Positions 1-8,614 of a DNA stretch of 64,000 nucleotides are shown in pieces; position 1 is the first letter of the stretch, and the number at the start of each line of letters is the position of its first letter. This DNA is from an uncultured Dehalococcoidia bacterium (GTDB taxonomy: Bacteria; Chloroflexota; Dehalococcoidia; Lucifugimonadales; Lucifugimonadaceae), in NCBI GenBank assembly GCA_958295935.1, contig OY282385.1, forward strand, positions 806,001 through 870,000. The letters are read 5' to 3'. A program made the position numbers and the translations under genes. A model generated the notes under the pieces. It did no database searches. It was not told the origin of the DNA and saw only the letters and a list, made by a program, of their open reading frames with translations.

Positions 1-1
1 C

Positions 2-703
2 ATTAAAGAGAAGCACAGGACAACGCCGCTCTGGATCAAGGCGCTGGCGCCGGTCCTGTTATTGGGCGGATTGGCCGTCTTTGCGGTGACCGGTGCGGTT
101 ACCGCGTTCGTCATCACAGCCTGGCTGGGCCAGCCCATTCCGGTGTTGGGCTTCGACCAGACTGTAAAGCAGCCGATCGCGTTTCCTCACACAATCCACG
201 CCGGTACGGGGTTGTTCCCCAGCACAGGCTTGCCTGGTCAGTTCATCGACGGTTTGGAGATGGACTGTACTTTTTGCCACCGGACGGTGACTTCACAGGC
301 GAATGCCGGCGTGCCTCCGGTGGCGCTGTGCAGCTACTGCCACAAGGTGATAGGCCCGGAGGAAAACCCGGAACTGGCCAAACTGCGGAAAGCGGCCGGG
401 CTTACCGAGGAGGATCCTTCTCCGATCAATTGGAAACGGGTGCACCGTCTGCCGGACCACGTGCGCTTTGTGCACGAGCCTCATATCCGCTACCTGACCC
501 AGCACCCCTCAGAGATCAGGAACGCCGCTCCCGGGGTCAATCAACTGTCTGAAGCGTTGCCCTCACAGGTATGCTCTACTTGTCACGGAGACGTAGCTTC
601 CATGCTCGAGGTAAAGCAGGTGGAGGCTCTGAAGATGGGGCAGTGTGTCGATTGCCACCGCGAGAACGAGGCTCCCACCGACTGCACCGTTTGCCACCAC
701 TAG
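2..703 (+). CDS. actA: Alternative complex III pentaheme cytochrome c subunit ActA (5' end outside window)
   Basis: Membrane-anchored multiheme cytochrome c that passes electrons within alternative complex III, the quinol:electron-acceptor oxidoreductase that replaces cytochrome bc1 in many bacteria. The frame is open to the left edge, so the start lies before the window. An N-terminal hydrophobic segment (encoded about 44-125) is followed by five CxxCH heme sites (CTFCH, CSYCH, CSTCH, CVDCH, CTVCH), the number known for ActA. The last heme motif sits almost at the C-terminus. The next gene begins about 20 bases downstream, and the order with an FeS/molybdopterin-like pair and two NrfD proteins identifies the complex. 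Confidence 0.93.
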   Translation: MKEKHRTTPLWIKALAPVLLLGGLAVFAVTGAVTAFVITAWLGQPIPVLGFDQTVKQPIAFPHTIHAGTGLFPSTGLPGQFIDGLEMDCTFCHRTVTSQANAGVPPVALCSYCHKVIGPEENPELAKLRKAAGLTEEDPSPINWKRVHRLPDHVRFVHEPHIRYLTQHPSEIRNAAPGVNQLSEALPSQVCSTCHGDVASMLEVKQVEALKMGQCVDCHRENEAPTDCTVCHH

Positions 704-722
704 CATTTCCCCACGCCTGAGA

Positions 723-3047
723 TTGAGTGAGTTGAAGAAGCTTACACGCAGACAGTTCATGGTTCTGAGCGGCAAGGCCGCTACAGGGGCCGTGATCTTC
801 GTGGCGTGCGGTCTTCCGGAGAGGGAGCTGATCGTTCAGAGCCCGGTAGAGCTCCCGGAGGATCTGGTGCGCGGCGAGGATGCTTGGTTCGCCACGACTT
901 GGGGCGACATGCCCGGGGGCGACGGTCTTATAGTGCGGGTGATGGAGGGTAGAGCGAAGAAGGTGGCGGGCAACCCGGATTTTCCGGTTAACGCTGGCAA
1001 GCAGAGCGTGCGTCATGACGCTGCGCTTCAGCTTCTGTATCACCCGGACCGCATTTCCCGGCCGTTGATGCGCCGCAGCAAGGGCGGTGCGCTCAACCCC
1101 ATCTCCTGGGCTGAAGCGGAGATTGAGATGATCAATGCGCTGGAAGCGGCGGGCGGGGTTACCGTGGTAACGAACCCGCTGCGCGGCCATCTGGGGTTGG
1201 TGGCTGAGCAGTTTGCCGCGCTGTATGGAGGCCGGCACATCGCTTTCGACGCGGTTGAGCAGGGAGTTCTGCACGGAGCGGTGGATCGTGTGTTCGGGCA
1301 GAGTTCCTTGCCGGATCTGGACATTGGCGAGGCCCAAGCGGTGTTGTCTTTCGGGGCAGACTGGTTGAGTACGTGGGTCTCACCGGTCAGCCTGTCGGTC
1401 AAATACGGGCAGTTCCGGGGTCAGGGACATCGCGGCTACCTGGTACACGTGGAGCCTCGAATGTCGATGACTGCGGCTGCGGCTGATCTCTGGATCGCGC
1501 CACGGCCCGGAACCGAGGGCGAGGTGGCTCTTTCGATTGCGAAGGAGATCATCGACCACGGCTGGGCATCGTCTGGCGACATAGGGGCCTTCATGGAGAA
1601 CATGCCGGATGGCGCGCTGGATAATTACGGGGCGTCTGCGGTTGCGGAACGCTCCGGCGTGCCTGAAGAGCGTCTCAAGAGGGCGGCAGAAAAGCTTGGT
1701 ACGAACCGGCCTGCCTTGGCTTTCGCCGGCGGCAGCACAGGAGCGCACGCCAACGGCAGTTTCAACCTGAGCGCGATCTATTCTCTCAACTACCTGCTTG
1801 GGTCCGTGGGGTCCAAGGGCGGGATCCGCTCGAACCCGGCATCGCCGCTTAGCGGGGTGCCTTCGTCGGCCACCGGGGCATCGCTGGAGGAATGGGAAAA
1901 TGAAATCGCGCAGTGGCGCGGGGGCAACGTGAGAACGGTGATCGTCCGGGGCGCGGACATCGTGCACGGACTGCCCGCTTCGGTTGAAGTGAAGGGTGCG
2001 CTGCGGGCTGTGCCCAAGGTGATTGCGTTCGCGACGGTATTGGATGACACAGCTGCGGAGGCCGATCTGGTGTTGCCTGAGAAGAGCTTCCTGGAGACTT
2101 GGGGTTCCGACATACCGGAACCTGGTCCTGGGTACCAGACCGTGGCGTTTCAGCAGCCAGTGGTGGGGCCGACGGTCAATTTCGATGAGGTTGGGCTGGT
2201 GTCTGACGCGCGGGGGTTTGGCGACGTGCTGTTATGGGCGTCCGGGGACGGTCTGGGGGTGTCGAGCATGGAGGATCTGGTGCGAAACGCATCGGGCCAG
2301 TTGTTCGACCTCGGCAGGCGTTCGGACTCGATCAATGCTCCTGACAAGCGTTTGTTCTTCAACGGCGCTCTCCAGCGCGGCGGCTGGTGGGACAATGGTG
2401 CGACGGGAGATGATCTTGGCGGCGCGGCGCCCAATTTCATGGAGCTGGGAAAAGAGGCCAAGTATTCATCGACCGTTCCAGCAGAGGAAGGCGAGGAGTT
2501 TCATCTCATCCCGTTTCAGTCGAACGCGTTGCTGGATGGGCGATTGGCGTCTACTCCCTGGGCGCAGCAGTCACCGGATCCGATGTCGTCTGCGGTGTGG
2601 GAAACCTGGGTGGAGATCAACAAGCGCGTGGCTGAAGATTTGGGCATCATCGAGGGGGACGTTCTGTTCATTCGGTCCGTAAACGGGGAAATAGAGGCTT
2701 TGGCCTATCCGCACCCCGGAGTGCCGCCGGGTGTGGTCGGCGTGCCTATGGGGCAGGGTCACAGTCATGGCGGGCGCTACGCCGAGGGGCGCGGGCAGAA
2801 CGTGATGAGCATTTTGACGGATATCAAGGACTCGGAGACCGGGGCTTTGGCGTGGGCTGCGACCAAGGTACGCGTTTCGAAGTCTGGACTGAGGCGCAAG
2901 GTGCCGAAGTTCGAGGGCACGGTGGAGGCGTTTCCCACGGAGCCGGGGGTGCCGGTGCTCGTCGTCGGTCCTGATGAGACGGCTCACGAGGCGGAGGAGG
3001 CGAACCACCATCTTCACCAGCAGAGTATTTACGGAGGCAAAGAGTAG
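723..3047 (+). CDS. actB1: Alternative complex III molybdopterin-oxidoreductase-like subunit (ActB1)
   Basis: Periplasm-facing large subunit of alternative complex III, homologous to the catalytic chain of molybdopterin oxidoreductases; in the family it is not known to carry molybdenum. The chosen TTG start at 723 gives a short N-terminus with a Tat-like motif (LTRRQFMVLSG, residues 8-18) and a following VACG that could be a lipobox (Cys near residue 29). The frame is open back to 645, but that start would overlap actA by 59 bases and bury the Tat motif. At about 774 residues it lacks the C-terminal ferredoxin part of fused ActB proteins; that part is the next gene. The split form is a known variant. 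The C-terminal region (about 2560-2880) has the GDxxxxRSxxG layout of a molybdopterin dinucleotide-binding domain. Confidence 0.9.
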   Translation: MSELKKLTRRQFMVLSGKAATGAVIFVACGLPERELIVQSPVELPEDLVRGEDAWFATTWGDMPGGDGLIVRVMEGRAKKVAGNPDFPVNAGKQSVRHDAALQLLYHPDRISRPLMRRSKGGALNPISWAEAEIEMINALEAAGGVTVVTNPLRGHLGLVAEQFAALYGGRHIAFDAVEQGVLHGAVDRVFGQSSLPDLDIGEAQAVLSFGADWLSTWVSPVSLSVKYGQFRGQGHRGYLVHVEPRMSMTAAAADLWIAPRPGTEGEVALSIAKEIIDHGWASSGDIGAFMENMPDGALDNYGASAVAERSGVPEERLKRAAEKLGTNRPALAFAGGSTGAHANGSFNLSAIYSLNYLLGSVGSKGGIRSNPASPLSGVPSSATGASLEEWENEIAQWRGGNVRTVIVRGADIVHGLPASVEVKGALRAVPKVIAFATVLDDTAAEADLVLPEKSFLETWGSDIPEPGPGYQTVAFQQPVVGPTVNFDEVGLVSDARGFGDVLLWASGDGLGVSSMEDLVRNASGQLFDLGRRSDSINAPDKRLFFNGALQRGGWWDNGATGDDLGGAAPNFMELGKEAKYSSTVPAEEGEEFHLIPFQSNALLDGRLASTPWAQQSPDPMSSAVWETWVEINKRVAEDLGIIEGDVLFIRSVNGEIEALAYPHPGVPPGVVGVPMGQGHSHGGRYAEGRGQNVMSILTDIKDSETGALAWAATKVRVSKSGLRRKVPKFEGTVEAFPTEPGVPVLVVGPDETAHEAEEANHHLHQQSIYGGKE

Positions 3048-3086
3048 ATCCGGGTATCCGGAGCCGGCTCTACGGAATTTCATCGC

Positions 3087-3836
3087 ATGACGACCGAAGT
3101 TTTTGGCAAACACAAGTGGGGGATGGTGGTCGACGTAGACCGCTGTACGGGCTGTCAGGCGTGTGTGCTGGCGTGTCAGGTTGAGAATAACGTGCCGCTA
3201 AATACTCAGGAGCGGTATGAGCGGGCGCGCGGCATGGCGTGGATACGCGTGGAGCGCTACTGGGAGGGAGAGTTCCCGGACGTAAAGGCGCGCTTCATCC
3301 CGATTCTTTGCCAGCATTGCGAAAACGCTCCGTGCGAGCCGGTGTGTCCGGTTTTCGCCACCTATCACAACCCGGAGGGTATGAACGTTCAGATCTACAA
3401 CCGCTGCGTGGGTACGAGGTACTGCGCCAATGGTTGCCCCTACATCGTGCGCTTCTTCAACTATTGGGAGCCTGTATGGCCGGAATCGTTCCGCAATCAC
3501 CTGAACCCGGACGTTACAGTTCGCAGCCGCGGCATCATGGAGAAGTGCAGTTTCTGCATGCAGCGCATCCGGCGGGGCGTGAGGAACGCGGCAAAGGAGA
3601 ATCGGGAGTTGGAGGATGGGGAGATACAGACGGCCTGTCAGCAGGCTTGCCCAACCGACGCGCTTGTGTTCGGAGACATAGACCCGGATAACAACCGCAC
3701 CAACCCTGGCCGGGCCTACAGCATGATCAACGACGACAGGGCCTACACGCTGTTGCCTCGGCTGAACACTGATCCGAACGTCATCTACCTGGCGAAAGTA
3801 GATCCTGACCGGGAAGGCGGCGCGGGTGGCCACTGA
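3087..3836 (+). CDS. actB2: Alternative complex III ferredoxin-like Fe-S subunit (ActB2)
   Basis: Four-cluster ferredoxin subunit that would wire the ActB1/NrfD core to the heme subunits. Cysteines lie at residues 20, 23, 26, 30 (CTGCQACVLAC), 75, 78, 83, 87 (CQHCENAPC..VC), 107, 113, 117 (CVGTRYCANGC), 154, 157 (CSFC) and 184, 188 (CQQAC). These 15 cysteines are the number needed for three 4Fe-4S and one 3Fe-4S cluster, as described for this complex. It has no signal peptide, so it probably travels with the Tat-exported ActB1. The gene ends inside the start of the next one (GTG at 3826), which implies translational coupling. Confidence 0.93.
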   Translation: MTTEVFGKHKWGMVVDVDRCTGCQACVLACQVENNVPLNTQERYERARGMAWIRVERYWEGEFPDVKARFIPILCQHCENAPCEPVCPVFATYHNPEGMNVQIYNRCVGTRYCANGCPYIVRFFNYWEPVWPESFRNHLNPDVTVRSRGIMEKCSFCMQRIRRGVRNAAKENRELEDGEIQTACQQACPTDALVFGDIDPDNNRTNPGRAYSMINDDRAYTLLPRLNTDPNVIYLAKVDPDREGGAGGH

Positions 3837-5226
3837 CCGCCATAGCCACACTGAGGTTAGCCACGAACACCCGTCGGCGCCGTCGGCCGGGGAAGTGGTG
3901 GAAGACCTGGTCGCAGCAACCGGCGCGGGCGTAACGTTCCGGCGGGTCGCTTACATCCTCGGTTTTCTGGCTGTATTGGGCGTGGTCGGGGTGATAGGCA
4001 AGGCGGTTACTGTTGGCGGGGACACGACGAAGTGGGGTTACGTGGCTGCTGTGATGGCGTTCTTGCTGACGGCCGGCGGCGGGGCTCCTATGGTGGCGAT
4101 AGCGCCTGCGCTGGCGAAAGCCAACTGGGTGAGGCCGGCCAGCCGCATCGCCGCGATGTTTTCTCTGATAGGCATCGTCACTTCGTTGCTGCTCATACCA
4201 CTGCTCGTTCTGCTTCCTTCGCTGGTGGTTGAAGAGACGCGGCGGAGGTCGGTGTGGTTCGAGGCGCCCGTCTACTCTCCTCACGTCTGGGGGATGATGG
4301 CGCTGGTTGGTCTGACGGTTACCGGTCTGGCGTTGTTCTACGCCTCCGCGCTGCCCGACTTTGCCGCCATGCGCGATCACTCGACGGGCTGGCGGCAACG
4401 CTGGGGCGAGAAGCTGTCTCGGGGTTGGCGCGGAACGGACGTTCAGTGGCGCTCGCTGCGTATGCGCATCGGCATGTTCGGCACGCTCTACTTCCTGCTG
4501 CTGGTGTTCACCCACTTCCTGATCAGCACGGACTTCGCGATGAGCATGGTGCCTGGCTGGCGAGACGCCATCTTCCCTATGTACCACTCCGTGAGTTCCC
4601 TGCAGGCGGGTATCGCCTCGGTGACACTGGCCCTTTGGGTCGCCCGTAGGTACGGCGGTCTTGAACGGTACCTGCACCTCGATCAGTTTTGGGCTCTTGG
4701 GAAGTTGCTGTTTGCGTTTTCCTTGCTCTGGTTCTACTTCTTCTTTTCGGCGTTCATCGTATTCTGGTACGGACGCGCCAACGCGGACATCGCCTTCCTG
4801 GACCTTCTCATCAGGGGGCCGATGGTGTATGGGTTCGCTACCGCCTTCGTCCTTTGCTTCTTCGCGCCGTGGTGGCTGCTGATATGGAACCGTTTGCGAG
4901 TAAGCGTGAACGGGCCTGCTGCGGTTGCGGTAGTCGTGTTGTTTGGGCTATTGGTGGACCGCGTGCGGCTGTACGTGCCTTCGTGGTCTGTGCCCGGTGA
5001 CCGGATACACGACTCTTACCTGACCGATATCCCCGCGACTATCTGGCCGGACGCGTTCGACATTCTTACGATCATTGGCGCGGTTTCCGCAGCAGTTCTA
5101 CTGATGTTGTTGGCGTCCCGGGCTGTACCGGCGGTGTCAATCTGGGAGGTGCAGCAGATGAACCTGCTGTCCCGGCCGGTACAGTTCCTTCGCACCCACG
5201 GCGTGCTCGTGGCAAAGCCTGACTAG
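3826..5226 (+). CDS. actF: Alternative complex III NrfD/PsrC-like membrane subunit (ActF type)
   Basis: Polytopic membrane protein of 466 residues with about ten hydrophobic helices, one of two NrfD-type quinol-interacting subunits of alternative complex III. The stretch HLDQFWALGKLLFAF, followed by an aromatic helix with FIVFWYG, resembles the conserved core of ActF rather than ActC. GTG at 3826 overlaps the end of actB2 and is preceded by a purine-rich GGGAAGG sequence. The soluble N-terminus (about 35 residues, His/Pro-rich) precedes the first helix. In most described clusters actF follows actE; here it sits directly after actB2 and before actC, so the order is rearranged. Assignment as ActF instead of a second ActC is by motif resemblance only. 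Confidence 0.8.
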   Translation: MATDRHSHTEVSHEHPSAPSAGEVVEDLVAATGAGVTFRRVAYILGFLAVLGVVGVIGKAVTVGGDTTKWGYVAAVMAFLLTAGGGAPMVAIAPALAKANWVRPASRIAAMFSLIGIVTSLLLIPLLVLLPSLVVEETRRRSVWFEAPVYSPHVWGMMALVGLTVTGLALFYASALPDFAAMRDHSTGWRQRWGEKLSRGWRGTDVQWRSLRMRIGMFGTLYFLLLVFTHFLISTDFAMSMVPGWRDAIFPMYHSVSSLQAGIASVTLALWVARRYGGLERYLHLDQFWALGKLLFAFSLLWFYFFFSAFIVFWYGRANADIAFLDLLIRGPMVYGFATAFVLCFFAPWWLLIWNRLRVSVNGPAAVAVVVLFGLLVDRVRLYVPSWSVPGDRIHDSYLTDIPATIWPDAFDILTIIGAVSAAVLLMLLASRAVPAVSIWEVQQMNLLSRPVQFLRTHGVLVAKPD

Positions 5227-5267
5227 GAGAAGGGCCGGGCCTTAGTGAAGGCCCGCCGGACGAAACG

Positions 5268-6644
5268 ATGCAACAACGCAGGGACCTCAGCCAGACCCAT
5301 ACCAACCGGGTTCTACTGAACAGTCAGTTGAATACTCCGTCGTGGTGGTTGCCCACGGTGATCCTGCTGGGCATCGTGGTGATCATCGGCTGGGTGGTGA
5401 TCGGATTCATCCTGAACAAGGGCCTTGGCGTAACGGGTCTGTCTCGGCCGGTGTTCTGGGGCTTGATGATCGTCACCTTCGTGTTCTGGGTGGGTATTAG
5501 CCACGCGGGGATCATGATTTCCGCGATTTTGCGTCTTACGCAAGCGGAGTGGCGTAGACCGGTAACGCGAGCGGCGGAACTGCTAACCGTCTTTTCCCTG
5601 TTGACGGCGCTGCTCTTCCCGCTCATCCACGAGGGTCGTCCGTGGCGCGCGTACTGGTACGCGCCTTACGACTTTGCGCGAGGCATCTTCCCGAGCGTGA
5701 GATCTCCGCTGGTGTGGGATCCGTCTGCCATCGGCACTTACCTTACGGGGAGCACTTTATTCCTCTACGTTGCCCTTCTGCCTGACCTGGGCAACCTTCG
5801 CGATCGGACGACGGGTTGGCAAAAGGTGTTTTACACGATGCTGGCGTTGGGCTGGCGCGGCAATCCCCGGCAGTGGAAGCTTCAGACGATAGGGGGCATC
5901 CTGCTATCTGCGCTGATGCTGCCTATCTTCGTGTCCGTGCACTCGATCGTGTCCTGGGACTTTGCGGTTACTACCGGGGTCGAGGGTTGGCACTCGACCA
6001 TCTTCGCTCCGTACTTCGTGATCGGGGCCGTGCACTCCGGCGTGTCAGCGGTGGTGACGATGATGGCCTTGATGCGTTGGCTTTGGAAGTGGGGGGATTT
6101 CATACGGCCGGAGCATTTCGATGCGCTGGCAAGGCTTCTCATAGTGGTGGCAACGGGCTGGCTGGGTTTCACGTTCCTGGAGTTGATCTTCGCCCTCTAC
6201 ACGCTGGAAGGGCCTGAGCTTGCGCTTCGGGAGATGCAGATATTCTCCTGGCCGTGGAACGTGTGGTTCATAGTGTTCTTGCTGACCGGTTACTTCATTC
6301 CGGTGCCGCTCTGGCTGTTCAAGAAGGTTCGCAACAACATAGCGATGATGTTCTGGACGTCCATCCTCGTGAACATAGGCATGTGGCTGGAGAGGTTCTT
6401 CATAGTGGTGCCTGGCCTTGCGAGAAAGACGCCTTTCACCTTTGCCTGGGAGTCCTACAAGCCGAGTCCGATAGAGTGGTTCCTTCTAGGGTGGTCGGTG
6501 GCCTGGGTTTCGTTTCTAATGTTGCTATTTGCTCGATTCTTCCCGCTGGTGCCGCTGTTCGAGCAGAAGGAGAGCCAAGTGTTCACAACGAACGTAAAGA
6601 TAGGCCGGGCTTCAGTGCCGGCGATCATCAGGGAGCAGGAGTAA
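5268..6644 (+). CDS. actC: Alternative complex III NrfD/PsrC-like membrane subunit (ActC)
   Basis: Polytopic quinol-interacting subunit of alternative complex III, 458 residues. It shows the typical ActC/PsrC features: an N-terminal cytoplasmic stretch ending in PSWWLP, a helix with ISHAGIMISAIL (residues about 81-92), EWRRPVTRAAELLTVF, then HEGRPWRAYWYAPYD and SPLVWDPSAIGTYL. The conserved His/Arg/Trp cluster lies where quinol is thought to bind. The start ATG at 5268 is 41 bases after actF. The C-terminus is cytoplasmic and charged. Together with the preceding NrfD protein it forms the membrane core. Confidence 0.9.
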   Translation: MQQRRDLSQTHTNRVLLNSQLNTPSWWLPTVILLGIVVIIGWVVIGFILNKGLGVTGLSRPVFWGLMIVTFVFWVGISHAGIMISAILRLTQAEWRRPVTRAAELLTVFSLLTALLFPLIHEGRPWRAYWYAPYDFARGIFPSVRSPLVWDPSAIGTYLTGSTLFLYVALLPDLGNLRDRTTGWQKVFYTMLALGWRGNPRQWKLQTIGGILLSALMLPIFVSVHSIVSWDFAVTTGVEGWHSTIFAPYFVIGAVHSGVSAVVTMMALMRWLWKWGDFIRPEHFDALARLLIVVATGWLGFTFLELIFALYTLEGPELALREMQIFSWPWNVWFIVFLLTGYFIPVPLWLFKKVRNNIAMMFWTSILVNIGMWLERFFIVVPGLARKTPFTFAWESYKPSPIEWFLLGWSVAWVSFLMLLFARFFPLVPLFEQKESQVFTTNVKIGRASVPAIIREQE

Positions 6645-6651
6645 GTTTCAG

Positions 6652-7158
6652 ATGTCATCGAAGAGCGTTCTCGGCCTGTTCCAGGAACCGGAGCCCGCGG
6701 CTGACGCCATGGATGCGCTGGCGGCGGTGGGGTTTGAGCGGGGCACGTTCGACGTGCTCACCGGGACTCCCTACCCTGAGGGTGCGTTCGGTGAGCACGT
6801 TCCCCAGCACAGGCTCTTCCGCTTTCCGGCATTTGGCGCAATCATCGGTTTCATGGTGGCGTTGCTGTTCACCGCGGCGACGCAGATCGCCTACCCGGTG
6901 GTATCCGGGGGCAAGCCGATTCTGTCCCTCTTTGCGATGCTAATCATCATGTACGAGCTGACGATGCTTTCAGCGGTGATCGCCACGGTGGTGGGGATCA
7001 TCTTCGAGTCCAGGTTGCCGAACCTGAAGCCTGGCGCCTATGACCCTCGTATAACCGAGGGCTGGATTGGCGTGGTGATCAGTTGCGACGACGAACGGGT
7101 CCGGGACGCGGAGTTGGCGCTGAAGAGTTCGGGCGCGCTCGAGATCAAGCACGCATAG
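6652..7158 (+). CDS. actD: Alternative complex III subunit ActD (DUF3341 family)
   Basis: Small membrane subunit of alternative complex III. It has an N-terminal soluble part (VLGLFQEPEPAADAMDAL, resembling the DUF3341 start), then two hydrophobic helices (about residues 60-82 and 90-120) separated by a short loop, and a soluble C-terminal part. Length (168) fits the family. ATG 6652 follows the actC stop by seven bases. The family's role is structural; no cofactor motifs are visible. Confidence 0.87.
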   Translation: MSSKSVLGLFQEPEPAADAMDALAAVGFERGTFDVLTGTPYPEGAFGEHVPQHRLFRFPAFGAIIGFMVALLFTAATQIAYPVVSGGKPILSLFAMLIIMYELTMLSAVIATVVGIIFESRLPNLKPGAYDPRITEGWIGVVISCDDERVRDAELALKSSGALEIKHA

Positions 7159-7169
7159 GCGAAGCGCAA

Positions 7170-7811
7170 ATGCCTGTCTTTCACGTCATCGCCATGCGCC
7201 GCACAAGTGGGGCATTTCTCCGTCGCACCGGGGTCCTTTCGCGTCGTCGTGTGGTGTGGATATGCGCTTTGGCGATGGCGGCTATGGCCGTGAGCGGCTG
7301 TTTTCAGCAGTCGAACACCTACCCGATCGAGGTGTTTACGGAGATGCACTACTCCCAGGCGCACCGCCCGCAGGAGCCGCCTCGCCAGGAAGCGGTCAGG
7401 AGCGCGGTAGCCTTCGCTTCTGCCGGCGGCCCGTTGGTTACATTGGACGTACCGGCGGAGAGGACGCGCCCCTACGATCCTGCGGCGGCGAGGGAGTTGT
7501 ACCGCGTAAACTGTTCGGTGTGTCACGGCATGGACGGGGTTGGGGACGGCCCTGCCGCCAAGTACATTACTGCGACCAACAGCATCTACGCCCAGCAGAA
7601 CGAGGGTACCCCTTATAATCCTCCTGCGAACCTGATAGACCTGAGATCAGACCGGACCGAGGAGGCCTGGTTCGCGGTTTTGAACAGCGGGATCAACGTG
7701 ATGCCCAGGTTCGGTGCGCTGCTTTCCGAGGAAGAGATTCGGGACCTCGTGGCGTATATGTTCGACGCTGAGACAGGTCTAGGAACCCATACGACCGCTG
7801 CTGCTCGTTGA
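7170..7811 (+). CDS. actE: Alternative complex III monoheme cytochrome c lipoprotein (ActE)
   Basis: Secreted, lipid-anchored cytochrome c that probably hands electrons from alternative complex III to a terminal oxidase or soluble carrier. A positively charged N-terminus and hydrophobic segment end in a lipobox-like AVSGC. A single heme site CSVCHGMDG lies in the middle, with a Met-containing NVMPRFG segment after it that could supply the axial ligand, then the usual C-terminal cytochrome helix (EEEIRDLVAYMF). ATG 7170 was chosen because the frame is open upstream to 7083 only by overlapping actD; ATG 7194 is an alternative that still leaves a full signal peptide. Confidence 0.9.
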   Translation: MPVFHVIAMRRTSGAFLRRTGVLSRRRVVWICALAMAAMAVSGCFQQSNTYPIEVFTEMHYSQAHRPQEPPRQEAVRSAVAFASAGGPLVTLDVPAERTRPYDPAAARELYRVNCSVCHGMDGVGDGPAAKYITATNSIYAQQNEGTPYNPPANLIDLRSDRTEEAWFAVLNSGINVMPRFGALLSEEEIRDLVAYMFDAETGLGTHTTAAAR

Positions 7812-8084
7812 CCTCCAGACTGCCGGCGTGTGTTGACCACTTGGGTCGGCCTAATTTCCCCTTTCGAGTGAAGGAGACCCTTGCGTAACTCCCCGCTGTC
7901 GTTGTTCCTGCTGAACCGCCTGGGCGAGCCTGAAATCCATCCACCGCTCAGTCGACTCATCGAAACAGGCGGCCATACGCCCGGTCATGCGTTGCTCATC
8001 CGGGCGCTGATCCTTCCGTTTGCGGTGCGGCGATATTGCCACAGGCGATTTCGAGGAGGCATAAAGGCGTTCTCAATACGAGCG

Positions 8085-8609
8085 ATGGGGGTATCCCTTC
8101 GCGGCGTTCCTTGCTTAGGTCTGGCGGGAGCGCTCGCGCTTTGCCTGCTGACGTCTTTAGGGGCAGCCTGCATCAGCGGTGAACCGACACTCGAGGAGCG
8201 CGCATACGCGCTTGACCGCCAGTTGATGTGCCCTGTTTGCGACGGCCAGACCATCGATCAATCGAACGCGCAGGTTGCCCTGGACATGAAGGGTGTACTT
8301 CGGGAGAAATTGGCGGGAGGCGAGTCCGAGGCACAGATCAGAGCGTACTTCAGGTCGCGTTACGGTGAAGCGGTACTTGCATCTCCGCGTGCATCAGGAT
8401 TTACGGCGGTGGTGTGGGCCGCGCCGCCGGTGGCGCTTGTGCTGGGCATCGTTGTGCTGGCGATGGCAATGAGACGGATAAAGTCTCGCAGGCCGGGCGG
8501 GCAGGCGATCGAGGAAGAGTTGGAGGAGTATCTGGCTGAGGTTGATCGCGATCTGGGTTTGGATCCTGAAAAGGGCGCGCCGGAGGATGCGCAAGGAGGG
8601 TTGAGATAG
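8085..8609 (+). CDS. ccmH: Cytochrome c biogenesis protein CcmH/CycL
   Basis: Membrane-anchored thiol protein that presents reduced apocytochrome c to the heme ligation complex. The mature part starts after a hydrophobic signal (residues 5-30) and has the family hallmark LMCPVCDGQTIDQSN with redox Cys at about 49 and 52, followed by the three-helix segment and a C-terminal transmembrane helix with an acidic tail. The frame stays open back to TTG 7881, which has AAGGAG four bases ahead and would add 68 residues unlike any CcmH; ATG 8085 gives the normal layout. The 273-base stretch between actE and this start holds no other gene. The gene precedes ccmF by five bases. Confidence 0.88.
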   Translation: MGVSLRGVPCLGLAGALALCLLTSLGAACISGEPTLEERAYALDRQLMCPVCDGQTIDQSNAQVALDMKGVLREKLAGGESEAQIRAYFRSRYGEAVLASPRASGFTAVVWAAPPVALVLGIVVLAMAMRRIKSRRPGGQAIEEELEEYLAEVDRDLGLDPEKGAPEDAQGGLR

Positions 8610-8614
8610 CCGAG

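Noticed and set aside
645-722. Upstream start of actB1 at 645
   Set aside because: It overlaps actA by 59 bases and places 26 extra residues before the Tat motif.
7881-8084. 68-residue N-terminal extension of CcmH from TTG 7881 with AAGGAG ahead
   Set aside because: The residues resemble no CcmH and would put a charged region ahead of the signal peptide; ATG 8085 gives the normal family layout. Not fully excluded.
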